A stretch of 26,736 bases of DNA, from the NCBI GenBank assembly GCA_001787035.1, contig MFUY01000016.1, positions 1 through 26,736 of the forward strand, in the 5' to 3' direction. A program made the position numbers and the translations under genes. The notes under the pieces were generated by a model that had not been told where the DNA came from, ran no database searches, and worked only from the letters and a program-made list of their open reading frames with translations. Source of the stretch: Candidatus Nomurabacteria bacterium RIFCSPLOWO2_01_FULL_41_12 (lineage in GTDB: Bacteria > Patescibacteriota > Minisyncoccia > Phycocordibacterales > UBA9973). Positions 6,181-13,436 of the stretch are shown piece by piece. Each line of letters opens with the position of its first letter. Position 1 is the stretch's first letter.

Positions 6181-6639
6181 TTAAAACGGTATGTCTTCAG
6201 GGTTAATATCTTCTTCCGGATATTCTATTGTATCAACATCTCCTCCTTCCGATGCTGGCGCCTTGGCGCTGGTGCTTGCGGCGCCAGCTCCCCCACCTCC
6301 ACTCTGACCTCCCTTGGGACCGAATTGCGTGCGATCCGCTATGACTTCCGTGCGATATTTTTTCTCCCCCGTGGTCTTATCATCCCAGCTCCGCGTCTGC
6401 ATCCTGCCTTCCACTAATATTGAAGACCCCTTCTTCATATATTGCGCAACTGTTTCCGCTTGGCGTCCGAAGACTACGACATTGTGATAATCAGCGGATT
6501 CCTGGCGCGCGCCATTTTTGTCTTTCCAGACGCGGTTAGTAGCCAGAGAAAACGAGCAGACTTTCACTCCTGAAGGCAATGAGCGAAGTTCCGGGTCCCG
6601 GGTCAAATTTCCTATTAAGATTATTTTGTTTAAAAACAT
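6181..6639 (-). CDS. ssb: Single-stranded DNA-binding protein
   Basis: 152 residues. The N-terminal OB fold (1-~108) begins MFLNKIILIGNLTRDPELR and contains the typical NRVWKDKNG, ADYHNVVVFGRQAE and GSSILVEGRMQTRSWDDK strands. A Gly/Ala-rich linker (about 112-138) leads to the acidic tip, which ends PEDINPEDIPF. That tip is the docking peptide for RecO, PriA and other partners; recO is also in this window. It lies between rpsF (26-base gap) and rpsR (49-base gap containing a palindrome). Confidence 0.97.
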   Translation of the reverse strand: MFLNKIILIGNLTRDPELRSLPSGVKVCSFSLATNRVWKDKNGARQESADYHNVVVFGRQAETVAQYMKKGSSILVEGRMQTRSWDDKTTGEKKYRTEVIADRTQFGPKGGQSGGGGAGAASTSAKAPASEGGDVDTIEYPEEDINPEDIPF

Positions 6640-6665
6640 AATTTTATTTGTATTTTGTAATTGAT

Positions 6666-7163
6666 TTAAACAGCGACCAATGCGTCTATTTCTTTATCTA
6701 TCTCTTCCTTGTCTATAGGGGTAACTGCTCCGCTTTCCATGGGCCTTTTCACCGTCGGAACTCGGCGATAACCCTCGCTACGAACAAATCTTTTTGCAGC
6801 AATAGTATTTTCTTTGACTGTTTTTAATATTAAAAATCGAATGAAGTTCTGATCAAGATCAAGATGCTTTTTTAACTCCAAAGCCTGGCCAGGTACCATG
6901 AAAAACTTGGTCCAGCCGAAATACGCCGTGTTAAATTTGTGGCGCACATTGGATATGACTTTTCGCATAGAGTAAGCAAGATTTATCATCTTTGGCACTT
7001 CATCCGCTATAATCTCTCCACCGAAAGAAGAGACGAGTTCCTTCAAATTGCCATAGTTTACTGGCACATCCTCCTGCCCAATAGTCGACACTAAAAGATA
7101 GCCAAGCTCGTAAACTTTCTTGTCTGAACCGTTATTTTTTAATTCATTTTCCACTTCTTGCAT
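6666..7163 (-). CDS. rpsF: 30S ribosomal protein S6
   Basis: 165 residues, longer than the ~100-130 of many S6 proteins. The ferredoxin-like core is about residues 16-120 (YELGYLLV; GGEIIADEVPKMINLAYSMRK; AYFGWTKFFM; FIRFLILKT). Extra segments are a polar 15-residue N-terminus and a charged C-terminal tail of ~45 residues ending EEIDKEIDALVAV. The S6 partner S18 is encoded two genes downstream. A promoter with a -10 ending six bases before the ATG overlaps the end of tatD, so this cluster can be transcribed independently of the upstream genes. Confidence 0.9.
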   Translation of the reverse strand: MQEVENELKNNGSDKKVYELGYLLVSTIGQEDVPVNYGNLKELVSSFGGEIIADEVPKMINLAYSMRKVISNVRHKFNTAYFGWTKFFMVPGQALELKKHLDLDQNFIRFLILKTVKENTIAAKRFVRSEGYRRVPTVKRPMESGAVTPIDKEEIDKEIDALVAV

Positions 7164-7169
7164 TTTGCA

Positions 7170-7198
7170 ATACTATCAAAAATCTCCTTAAATAGCAA
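7170..7198 (-). promoter_or_regulatory. rpsF operon promoter, leaderless type
   Basis: On the minus strand, TTGCTA (7193-7198) and TAGTAT (7170-7175) are separated by 17 bp. The hexamer ends six bases (TGCAAA) before the rpsF ATG. The -35 lies in the last codons of tatD. Confidence 0.6.
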
Positions 7199-8063
7199 AC
7201 ACGCGCCTAGCATTTGCGATGATTGCTTGCGCCACTTCTTCTTCTGGCAAATTTTTAATCTCGGCGATTTTTTTTACCACTTCTTTTACATAAACAGGCT
7301 CATTGCGCTTACCACGATACGGTGCGGGAGTTACATATGGAGCATCTGTTTCGGACATAATCATTTTAAGCGAAGTATTTTTTATAACTTCATCATAATC
7401 ATTAGTAAATGTAATGACTCCGGTAAAAGAAATGTAAAAGCCAAAATCAGTAAAAGATTTCGCTTCTTCGGTAGTCCCGGCGAAAAAATGCACATCCCCT
7501 TTGACCCTCGCGTGTTTTTTTAAAATTTCTAACGCATCCATATACGCATTTGATTTAGCGAAATCATGCGGCGCACCGTCCTTTGAAGCGCCGCCTTCTT
7601 TATTTTTACGAATATGGAGCATTAAAGGTTTGTTAAATTCATTGGCAAGTTCTATCTGCGCGATAAAAGCTTGTTTTTGTTTCTCAATTGACTCCATATC
7701 CATGCGATAATAGTCAAGCCCGCATTCTCCTATTGCCACTACTTTGGGATCTTTTAAGAGTTCCCGATATGCTTCTTTGTTAAATTTTTCTCCCCGAGAA
7801 GTAAATTCTTTCCCGCCTTCACCCAGCTCTTTCTCATCATGAAAAGATGCTCCGGTATGTATGGGATGGAGTCCAATAATCGCATACACGCCTTCTTTAT
7901 ATTGATTTGCCATCTCTACTGCTTTCCTAGAAGTATCTACTTGCGTACCGACATTTATCACCCAAGTATTATTCTCTAGTGCTCTTGTAATAACTTCATC
8001 CCTGTCCTCGTCAAAGACCTTAAAATTTACATGGCTGTGTATGTCTATGTATTTAGGAGTCAT
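7188..8063 (-). CDS. tatD: TatD family metal-dependent deoxyribonuclease
   Basis: TatD-type TIM-barrel nuclease, 291 residues. Likely metal ligands are all visible: H9 and H11 (DIHSH), E113 (GECGLDYY), H150 (LMLHIRK), H192 (VHFF) and D240 (SETDAPY). Family members cut DNA 3'-5' and some also act on RNA. Between LHIRK and AYMDALEIL there are ~19 extra residues. Their core, ASKDGAPHDFAKS (159-171), is encoded by the 39-bp palindromic element also found in recA and ileS. The gene starts 11 bases after metG and ends 24 bases before rpsF. TatD next to metG is a common bacterial pairing. Confidence 0.93.
   Translation of the reverse strand: MTPKYIDIHSHVNFKVFDEDRDEVITRALENNTWVINVGTQVDTSRKAVEMANQYKEGVYAIIGLHPIHTGASFHDEKELGEGGKEFTSRGEKFNKEAYRELLKDPKVVAIGECGLDYYRMDMESIEKQKQAFIAQIELANEFNKPLMLHIRKNKEGGASKDGAPHDFAKSNAYMDALEILKKHARVKGDVHFFAGTTEEAKSFTDFGFYISFTGVITFTNDYDEVIKNTSLKMIMSETDAPYVTPAPYRGKRNEPVYVKEVVKKIAEIKNLPEEEVAQAIIANARRVFAI
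7551..7589 (-). repeat. 39-bp in-frame palindromic element, tatD copy
   Basis: On the minus strand it begins GCTTCAAAGGACGGTGCGCC and ends TGATTTCGCTAAATCA. It differs from the recA copy at four positions. Two of these are paired changes in the stem (TGATTC/GAATCA becomes TGATTT/AAATCA), which preserves base pairing. It has the same orientation and reading frame relative to the host gene as in recA and ileS. Confidence 0.9.
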
Positions 8064-8074
8064 ATTAGTCTTAC

Positions 8075-9511
8075 TTATTCTTTTCTGGGGAATAAAGAGG
8101 TTTCTGGTTTTTTATTTTCTTTAATCAATTTTTTTAGTAATACATTAGTTTCTGGCATAATCGAGTTGAGCATTCGGGCGATGGTGTAAAGCTCAAGTAC
8201 TGCTTTTCGGATTAATTCTTTTCCTTTAGCAGCATCTATTTTCACAACTTTAAATGGTTCGTTATCTTGAATAGATTTATCAAGTTCAGATATTTTACTC
8301 CAAATAAAGTCTACTGCTTTTTTAATATCAAAACTCTCCATCAAATTATAAAATTCTTTAGGAACTAATTTTTCCGGTATCTCTGGACACTCTTCTAAAT
8401 ATTTTTCTGATAAAGTTAAGATACGCGAAGCTAAATTCCCTAATCCATTCGCCAAATTTGCATTGTAAGCCTCTTTGAATCTTTCCATAGTGAACGGGCT
8501 GTCTTCAAAAGGAGAAATTTCGCGCAAAAGAAAATACCGTAGCGCATCGGTGCCGTATTCTTGCACAATATCATTTGGATTTATCACATTACCGACAGAT
8601 TTGGACATTTTAATTCCGCCCTCGCCAGTAATAAAACCGTGGTAGACGATAGTATCGGTCGTCGCCATTCCAGCCGACATCAGCATCCCTTGCCACATGA
8701 CTGACTGGAATTTGACCATGTCTTTGCCGGCAATTTGAACGGTCTCCCCATTTTCCCAAAATTTCTCATATGCTCCCCGGCTATGGGGCCAGCCCAAACT
8801 GGAAATATAATTTACCAGAGCGTCAAACCAGACATACATAACCTGCGTGTCATCCCCGGGTATCGGTATGCCCCAAGAGAAACGCTTTTTGTCGCGGGAT
8901 ATTGAAAAATCTTCCATGCCGTCTTTGACGAAATCAATTGCTTCCTTCCTGCGCCACTGTGGAATAATCGCTTTTTCGCTTGATAAATATTCCAATAATT
9001 GTTTTTTATAATTCCCCAGCCGGAAAAAATAATTCTCTTCTTCCACTATTTCAGGCACTTTTGTGGGATGCAGTGCGCAACGGCCTTCCATCAAGTCTTT
9101 TTCCGTAATAAATTTTTCACACCCCACGCAATAAAGCCCCCTGTATACCTTTTTATAAATATCTCCCTTTTTATCGCAAAGATGCCAAAATTCTTGCGCC
9201 GCTATAATATGTTCTTTACTGGTGGTTCTGATGAAATTATCATAAGAAAGATTCAGGGCTTCTTTCAACTCCATAAATTTTTGCGCATAATGGTCCACAT
9301 ATTCTTGTATATCTTTCCCCTCTTGAACACTTGCTTCCCAAATCTTTTGACCGTGTTCATCCGTACCTGTGCTGAAAAAAACATCGTGGCCTTGTAGGCG
9401 CTGATAACGCGCAATAGCATCGGACTGCACCAACTCCAATGCGAAACCAATATGAGGTTCCGCATTTACGTAGGGAATCGTCGTCGTAATGTAAAAACTC
9501 TTCTTATCCAT
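8075..9511 (-). CDS. metG: Methionyl-tRNA synthetase
   Basis: Class I synthetase, 478 residues, charging tRNA-Met and initiator tRNA. The HIGH-type signature is HIGF (20-23) and KMSKS is at 301-305. Zinc ligands in the connective peptide look like C128, C131, C145 and H148 (YCVGC...GRCALH), i.e. one CCCH knuckle. The helical anticodon-binding domain occupies the C-terminal third. The protein stops there and lacks the EMAP-II/Trbp-like appendix of longer MetRS forms. The start overlaps the 3' end of the upstream membrane-protein gene by eight bases, so the two are likely co-translated. Confidence 0.97.
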   Translation of the reverse strand: MDKKSFYITTTIPYVNAEPHIGFALELVQSDAIARYQRLQGHDVFFSTGTDEHGQKIWEASVQEGKDIQEYVDHYAQKFMELKEALNLSYDNFIRTTSKEHIIAAQEFWHLCDKKGDIYKKVYRGLYCVGCEKFITEKDLMEGRCALHPTKVPEIVEEENYFFRLGNYKKQLLEYLSSEKAIIPQWRRKEAIDFVKDGMEDFSISRDKKRFSWGIPIPGDDTQVMYVWFDALVNYISSLGWPHSRGAYEKFWENGETVQIAGKDMVKFQSVMWQGMLMSAGMATTDTIVYHGFITGEGGIKMSKSVGNVINPNDIVQEYGTDALRYFLLREISPFEDSPFTMERFKEAYNANLANGLGNLASRILTLSEKYLEECPEIPEKLVPKEFYNLMESFDIKKAVDFIWSKISELDKSIQDNEPFKVVKIDAAKGKELIRKAVLELYTIARMLNSIMPETNVLLKKLIKENKKPETSLFPRKE

Positions 9512-10577
9512 TTTTTGTTCGAGCTAAAGTTTTATCTTTCTCAATATCGCTCAAAAATTCCATGACAATGACAGCCACTGGTATAGAGAGCACCACTCCC
9601 CAGAATCCGCCTAATTCAAAACCTATCAGGGCGGATAAAATGATGACGATAGGCGAAAGGCCTACAATTCTTTTAATGATAAGCGGAGCGAAAAGAAAAA
9701 CTTCAAACTGATGAATGATTAGATAAGCTCCAGAGACCATCAGCGCGCTCGCCAGCCCTCCAGAGAGATAAGAAAAAGAAAAAGCAGGAATGAGGGCGAC
9801 GAGGATGCCATAAGGCACAAGCTCCATAACCCCCGCAATCATAGACAAAAGAAGAGCGTATTCTATGCCCAAGAGTGAAAGCGTCAAATAAGTGAGGACT
9901 GCCACTACAAAACCCAACACCACCTGCCCCTTCATCCATAACGCAATTTTCCGGCGCGAGCGCTCCCAGAGATCTATTGTATATTCTTCATATTTGATAG
10001 GAATAATAATCCGAAGGAAATTTTCTATTCCCTTCTCTTGAATAGAAAGGTAAAAAGAAATAAGAACAATTAAGATAAAATTGAAAACACCCCCGAAAGC
10101 AACAGAAAGCGTTTTAAAGAATCCCCCCGATAAATTCAAAATAAAAGCCTTGGAGACTGAAAACAGGGTTGTGATGGAAAAGTCGCCTGAAAGAGAGCCG
10201 ACTATGTCTTTGGCGCCGGAGAATGCTTCATTTTGGAAATAATTCAAGAATGAAACGCCCGGAATATAAACTGAAATAAAATTGGAAAAATTATAAATTT
10301 CAGTTATCAAGAGCGGAGCAAAAAGATAAAACATTCCGGCTAAGACGAGGAGAGCTACGGCATATAAAACTACAATTCCAAAAATTCTATTGACTCCTAT
10401 CCTGTGAAAATAGGGCACGGCGGACTCCACAAACGAAGCGATGACAATGGAAGTCAAGACTATCAGAACCAAATCCCGCAGAAACCACAATAAAAAAACG
10501 CCTAGCGCAAGCAAAACAGCCCGGATCATCGTGCCGGTCGATATAGAAATGGAAGTATCACCATCCTTATTAAACAT
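9504..10577 (-). CDS. AI-2E family (PF01594-type) membrane protein
   Basis: A polytopic protein of 357 residues with about eight membrane segments: an N-terminal pair, a long middle amphipathic region, and a C-terminal cluster containing the family's ELVPYGILVALIPA and GLSPIVIILSALIGFELGGFWG segments. Family members export small molecules or ions (autoinducer-2 in TqsA, Na+/H+ in some), but the substrate cannot be told here. The ATG at 10577 is preferred because TTGATT-17 bp-TATTAT ends six bases upstream of it. An in-frame TTG at 10601 would lie inside that promoter. It overlaps metG by eight bases. Confidence 0.88.
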   Translation of the reverse strand: MFNKDGDTSISISTGTMIRAVLLALGVFLLWFLRDLVLIVLTSIVIASFVESAVPYFHRIGVNRIFGIVVLYAVALLVLAGMFYLFAPLLITEIYNFSNFISVYIPGVSFLNYFQNEAFSGAKDIVGSLSGDFSITTLFSVSKAFILNLSGGFFKTLSVAFGGVFNFILIVLISFYLSIQEKGIENFLRIIIPIKYEEYTIDLWERSRRKIALWMKGQVVLGFVVAVLTYLTLSLLGIEYALLLSMIAGVMELVPYGILVALIPAFSFSYLSGGLASALMVSGAYLIIHQFEVFLFAPLIIKRIVGLSPIVIILSALIGFELGGFWGVVLSIPVAVIVMEFLSDIEKDKTLARTKNG

Positions 10578-10583
10578 AGTAAC

Positions 10584-10612
10584 ATAATACCACCATCTCA
10601 AGCCAAAATCAA
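10584..10612 (-). promoter_or_regulatory. Promoter of the AI-2E/metG/tatD transcript, leaderless type
   Basis: On the minus strand, TTGATT (10607-10612) and TATTAT (10584-10589) are separated by 17 bp, with GTTACT then ATG. The same six-base distance to the start codon is seen at other genes in the window. This decides the start codon of the downstream gene. Confidence 0.6.
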
Positions 10613-10618
10613 AAATAG

Positions 10619-11092
10619 TTATTTATTCGCACTTTGAAGTGATTCACCTTTAACTAAAAAAATTAAATCATTTGGATGTAATTTCGGCTCTTGTTTTTCG
10701 GTTGAAGCTGAACCTTTATTCTGTTCCGTAAAACCTGCTGACCATTCTGAAGTGCGTTGTGCTACTCCTTTTTCATCTTCAGTTAAAATATTAAAACCAG
10801 TCCCTAAACTTACAGCAGTTGTTAATCGCCCAAATTTTTCGTTCTTCTCTTGTCTTAGTTTTGCAATCTCTGCCGTTGTCGGCAATCTATACCCTTCTGG
10901 AATTTTACTTCCCAACCTTTGCTTTAAATCACTCAGTTTTACATCCCCATCTAATAAGTCTTTCACAACTTCTGGGTTTAAAACTCTAATAGCCTCTCCA
11001 TTAACTTGAACACCTTCTACCTTTTTAGTATCACCTTCAAAACCCCCAGCACCCGGGGCCCCATTTCCTGGCACAGTACTTGCTCCTAGCAT
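10619..11092 (-). CDS. Hypothetical protein, possible distant C-type-lectin/DUF1566-like fold
   Basis: 157 residues, no signal peptide or membrane segment. The first ~20 residues are Gly/Pro/Ala-rich (STVPGNGAPGAGGFEG). Then comes a region with VQVNGEAIRVLNPEVVKDLL and the string EGYRLPTTAEIAKLR (66-80), followed by RTSEWSAGF (113-121) and NDLIFLVKG (141-149). GYRLPT..E followed later by a T-S-x-W-S strand and a final hydrophobic strand is reminiscent of DUF1566 and formylglycine-generating-enzyme-like domains. The match is weak and the domain would be short. The gene ends 41 bases before the AI-2E gene and starts 71 bases after the terminator at 11164-11200. Confidence 0.65.
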   Translation of the reverse strand: MLGASTVPGNGAPGAGGFEGDTKKVEGVQVNGEAIRVLNPEVVKDLLDGDVKLSDLKQRLGSKIPEGYRLPTTAEIAKLRQEKNEKFGRLTTAVSLGTGFNILTEDEKGVAQRTSEWSAGFTEQNKGSASTEKQEPKLHPNDLIFLVKGESLQSANK

Positions 11093-11163
11093 AAATTTTA
11101 TAATTTAATTTAATTAATAATTTCGACTAATTCCCTAAACAGCATTATATCATAAAATCAACT

Positions 11164-11200
11164 AAAAAAGAAAGAGCCGGGAAACCGCGGTGGCGCTTTC
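11164..11200 (-). terminator. Intrinsic terminator of the 11207-11593 gene
   Basis: On the minus strand, GAAAGCGCC (11200-11192) pairs with GGCTCTTTC (11178-11170) with one mismatch. The loop contains ACCGCGGT, and TTTTTT (11169-11164) follows. The stem starts six bases after the stop codon of the gene it terminates. It is the clearest rho-independent terminator in the window. Confidence 0.8.
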
Positions 11201-11206
11201 TCCGGC

Positions 11207-11593
11207 CTATCGATTGGCCTGTTCACTCTCTTTTTTCCCCTCCTTTCCCTCTAAGAACTCATTGTATGTCTTGACGAGCCCGAACGGGAGCTCGCCGCCA
11301 CCCCAAGAGTGCGTCGCCGCCTGCAGAAGCGACATAACACACGTCATGGGGTACTTTTTTGAGAGGATAAAATTGCCGTACTCCTCCCACTCTTCGTCAC
11401 TCAACATCTGACGAAGAGACTCCTCCCTAAAAACCTGAGGGGAGGGCGTTAATCTGACTCCACAGGTCAGGTCCTCGTCGATAAGACGAACCTGAGCCTG
11501 GACCTCGTTCGCGACCTTGGTCTTTTTTTGACCGTGTTCTACGGCTAGATTAGATCCAAGGAGCGCTCCAAGAATCAGCATGATCTTCAGCAA
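11207..11593 (-). CDS. Small predicted secreted protein of unknown function
   Basis: 128 residues. A short signal-peptide-like start (MLKIMLILGALLGSNLA) is followed by a charged, mostly helical body with two cysteines (C44, C85) that could form a disulfide, and a Lys/Glu-rich tail. I do not recognise the family. TTG at 11593 is chosen because GGGGGG ends six bases upstream of it; the next in-frame ATG (11581) would be 18 bases away. The gene is unusual here: it is GC-rich, has a strong Shine-Dalgarno, its own TTGACT/TGTGAT promoter and an intrinsic terminator. Neighbours have none of these together. This suggests an independently acquired cassette. Confidence 0.7.
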   Translation of the reverse strand: MLKIMLILGALLGSNLAVEHGQKKTKVANEVQAQVRLIDEDLTCGVRLTPSPQVFREESLRQMLSDEEWEEYGNFILSKKYPMTCVMSLLQAATHSWGGGELPFGLVKTYNEFLEGKEGKKESEQANR

Positions 11594-11621
11594 GCTCTTC
11601 CCCCCTTTCCGAAATTACCCT

Positions 11622-11650
11622 ATCACAAAACAAAAAAACACGCTAGTCAA
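11622..11650 (-). promoter_or_regulatory. Promoter of the 11207-11593 gene with strong ribosome binding site downstream
   Basis: On the minus strand, TTGACT (11645-11650) and TGTGAT (11622-11627) are 17 bp apart. About 20 bases of leader then include AAAGGGGGGAAGAGC directly before the TTG start. This differs from the leaderless arrangement of most genes in the window. Confidence 0.5.
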
Positions 11651-11657
11651 GTCCTAT

Positions 11658-12926
11658 TTAGAATTTTAGTATTTTCAGAAATTTAGATTTCTCTTTGAAA
11701 GGCCCAATGAGGGCTAGATTGAGCCCTTTATTTTTAAAAATATCTTTCGCTAAGTTTTGAATTTGGCGGGCTGTAGTTGCTCTTATTTCTTTTGCTTTTT
11801 CTTCTATATTTTTTAATTCTTTTTTTAAAAGCTCTTGTCCACCGTAAAAATTTGCAATATCATCTGTAGCTTCCAGAGATAATTTCATATTACCTATCAA
11901 GCACTCTTTTACCTTATTTAATTCTTCTTCACTCACGATATAATTTTTTAATTTTCTGCATTCTTTGAGTACTGCTTCCAAGACTTCATATATTCTTTTA
12001 TTATCCACTCCAGCGGAAATTTGGAAAAATCCATGGTCGGTAAAAGCGTCATTATAAGCGCGTACATAGTATCCTACCCCCATCTCCTCGCGCAACTTTT
12101 GGAAGAGTCTCCCGCTCATCCCTCCGCCTAGGATTCCGCCCAAAACGGAAAGAGCTGGGCTTTTTTTATTGAAGAAATCATACGAGCGGGCGGAGAGCAC
12201 GAAATGCGTCTGGTCTGTTTTTTTATACTTTATTAGGGCTTCCGGCTTATTTTGCATTTCTTTTACTTTTACTTTGCCTGTTTTATGCCCGCGCGGAACT
12301 TGGCCGAAAACTCTTTTCACTTCTTTTAAAACTTTTTTTTCTTCTACAGCCCCTGCTACAATGAGTACCGTAGCCTCCGGCAGATAATGTTCGTGTTTAT
12401 ATTTCACGAAATTATCGCGTTTCATTTTTAAAATATTTTTCTTTTCTCCAGCGATATTCCATCCAGCCGGAGTGTCACCATATAGCAATTTCATCATCAA
12501 GTCCTGCACGTGCCGCTGCGGCATATCTTCGTACATATTTATTTCTTCAATAATCACGCCTTTCTCCTTCTCCATCTCCACTTCCGGGAAAGTAGAATTC
12601 AAATAAATATCAGAAACGATGTCAAAAATTTTACCAAAGTGTTTTGCGTCAGACTTGGCATAATACCCTGTATATTCCTGCACGGTAAAGGCATTGTATT
12701 GGCTCCCCAGGATATCGAGTTCCTTAGAGATGTCTACGGCTTTCGGCCTTTTAAGGGTACCCTTGAAACACATATGCTCTAAAAAATGGGAAATGCCATT
12801 AATTTTTTTCGTTTCATATTTAGACCCCGCTTCCACCAAGACCAGCACCGTCGCCGTCGGATTGTCTTTCATTGGGATGGTCACCACCCGCAGTCCGTTT
12901 TTTAAAACTTTCTTTGAGAATTTCAT
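11658..12926 (-). CDS. M16 family zinc peptidase
   Basis: Pitrilysin/processing-peptidase family, 422 residues, of the usual size for the two-domain bacterial form. The inverted zinc motif HFLEH (47-51, HxxEH) is intact, and the downstream Glu ligand is expected in GVIIEEINMYEDMP (E127/E128). The N-terminal half has the conserved N-terminal strand (LKNGLRVVTIPM) and ESGSKYE-like segment. The C-terminal half has the LGGILGGGMSGRLFQKLREE stretch, the family's RLF.xLREE signature. There is no signal peptide, so it is probably cytoplasmic. It starts four bases after the Nudix stop and is likely co-transcribed with it. Confidence 0.94.
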   Translation of the reverse strand: MKFSKKVLKNGLRVVTIPMKDNPTATVLVLVEAGSKYETKKINGISHFLEHMCFKGTLKRPKAVDISKELDILGSQYNAFTVQEYTGYYAKSDAKHFGKIFDIVSDIYLNSTFPEVEMEKEKGVIIEEINMYEDMPQRHVQDLMMKLLYGDTPAGWNIAGEKKNILKMKRDNFVKYKHEHYLPEATVLIVAGAVEEKKVLKEVKRVFGQVPRGHKTGKVKVKEMQNKPEALIKYKKTDQTHFVLSARSYDFFNKKSPALSVLGGILGGGMSGRLFQKLREEMGVGYYVRAYNDAFTDHGFFQISAGVDNKRIYEVLEAVLKECRKLKNYIVSEEELNKVKECLIGNMKLSLEATDDIANFYGGQELLKKELKNIEEKAKEIRATTARQIQNLAKDIFKNKGLNLALIGPFKEKSKFLKILKF

Positions 12927-12930
12927 GAAG

Positions 12931-13362
12931 TTATTTCAGTTTATCTCTATATAAATTAACTTGGCTCAATATTTGAGAGTGTAACGGTAAAGGCATTTTA
13001 TCCAACCTAAACCATCCAATTTCATCAAATTTGTGCGGCTCGCCATTTTTCACTTCTTTGGGATCTACTAATACCCTGAAGAAAAATTGAATCCAGTGCG
13101 TTTTGCGTCCTTCATATTCACGAAAAACATCTTTATAACCAAGAAATTCAGAACTGATATTTTCCACACAATATTCCTCTTTTAATTCTTTGCGTAAGGT
13201 TTGTTCAACGGTCAGACCAAAATCAATGCCTCCCCCTCCAATATCCCAACGGCCGTGTTCATCACGGCAGTTTTTATTTCTTTTATTCATTAAATAGTTG
13301 CCTTTGCCGTCGTGGCAGAAATAAGAAACTCCGACAGCTATATGGTCAATCCCTTTTTGCAT
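12931..13362 (-). CDS. Nudix hydrolase with a degenerate Nudix box
   Basis: 143 residues with a Nudix fold. The box region reads GGGGIDFGLTVEQTLRKELK followed by EEYCVE. The catalytic E-L-x-E-E core is present, but the first conserved Glu of GX5E is Leu (FGL in place of xGE) and the RE pair is KE. Metal binding may therefore be altered. The aromatic-rich KTHWIQFFFRVLV strand and EIGWFRLDKMP are typical of the fold. Substrate unknown; nucleotide-type substrates are the family default. The gene is immediately upstream of the M16 peptidase and 74 bases downstream of glyQS. Confidence 0.85.
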   Translation of the reverse strand: MQKGIDHIAVGVSYFCHDGKGNYLMNKRNKNCRDEHGRWDIGGGGIDFGLTVEQTLRKELKEEYCVENISSEFLGYKDVFREYEGRKTHWIQFFFRVLVDPKEVKNGEPHKFDEIGWFRLDKMPLPLHSQILSQVNLYRDKLK

Positions 13363-13429
13363 CCCAGTACTAAAATTTTAAATTGTTAATAATTGTGGTC
13401 ATCATTTTGTGTGTAAAATTTAGTACGGG
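13363..13429. repeat. Imperfect inverted repeat between glyQS and the Nudix gene
   Basis: CCCAGTACTAAAATTTTA (13363-13380) and TAAAATTTAGTACGGG (13414-13429) are complementary apart from single-base gaps. They enclose 33 bases and fill nearly the whole intergenic gap. The left arm abuts the Nudix ATG. It could be a stem controlling the Nudix/M16 pair or a decayed mobile palindrome. Confidence 0.45.
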
Positions 13430-13436
13430 ACAAGTA

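Noticed and set aside
7790..7860. Extra segment in TatD (GEGGKEFTSRGEKF) as another inserted element
   Set aside because: Its DNA has no matching copy or strong symmetry in this window, and I associate a similar segment with related TatD proteins, so it is probably family sequence.
10578..10601. In-frame TTG at 10601 as start of the AI-2E gene
   Set aside because: It lies within the 17-bp spacer of the promoter whose -10 ends six bases before the ATG at 10577. The extra eight residues (MRWWYYVT) also look unlike a normal N-terminus.
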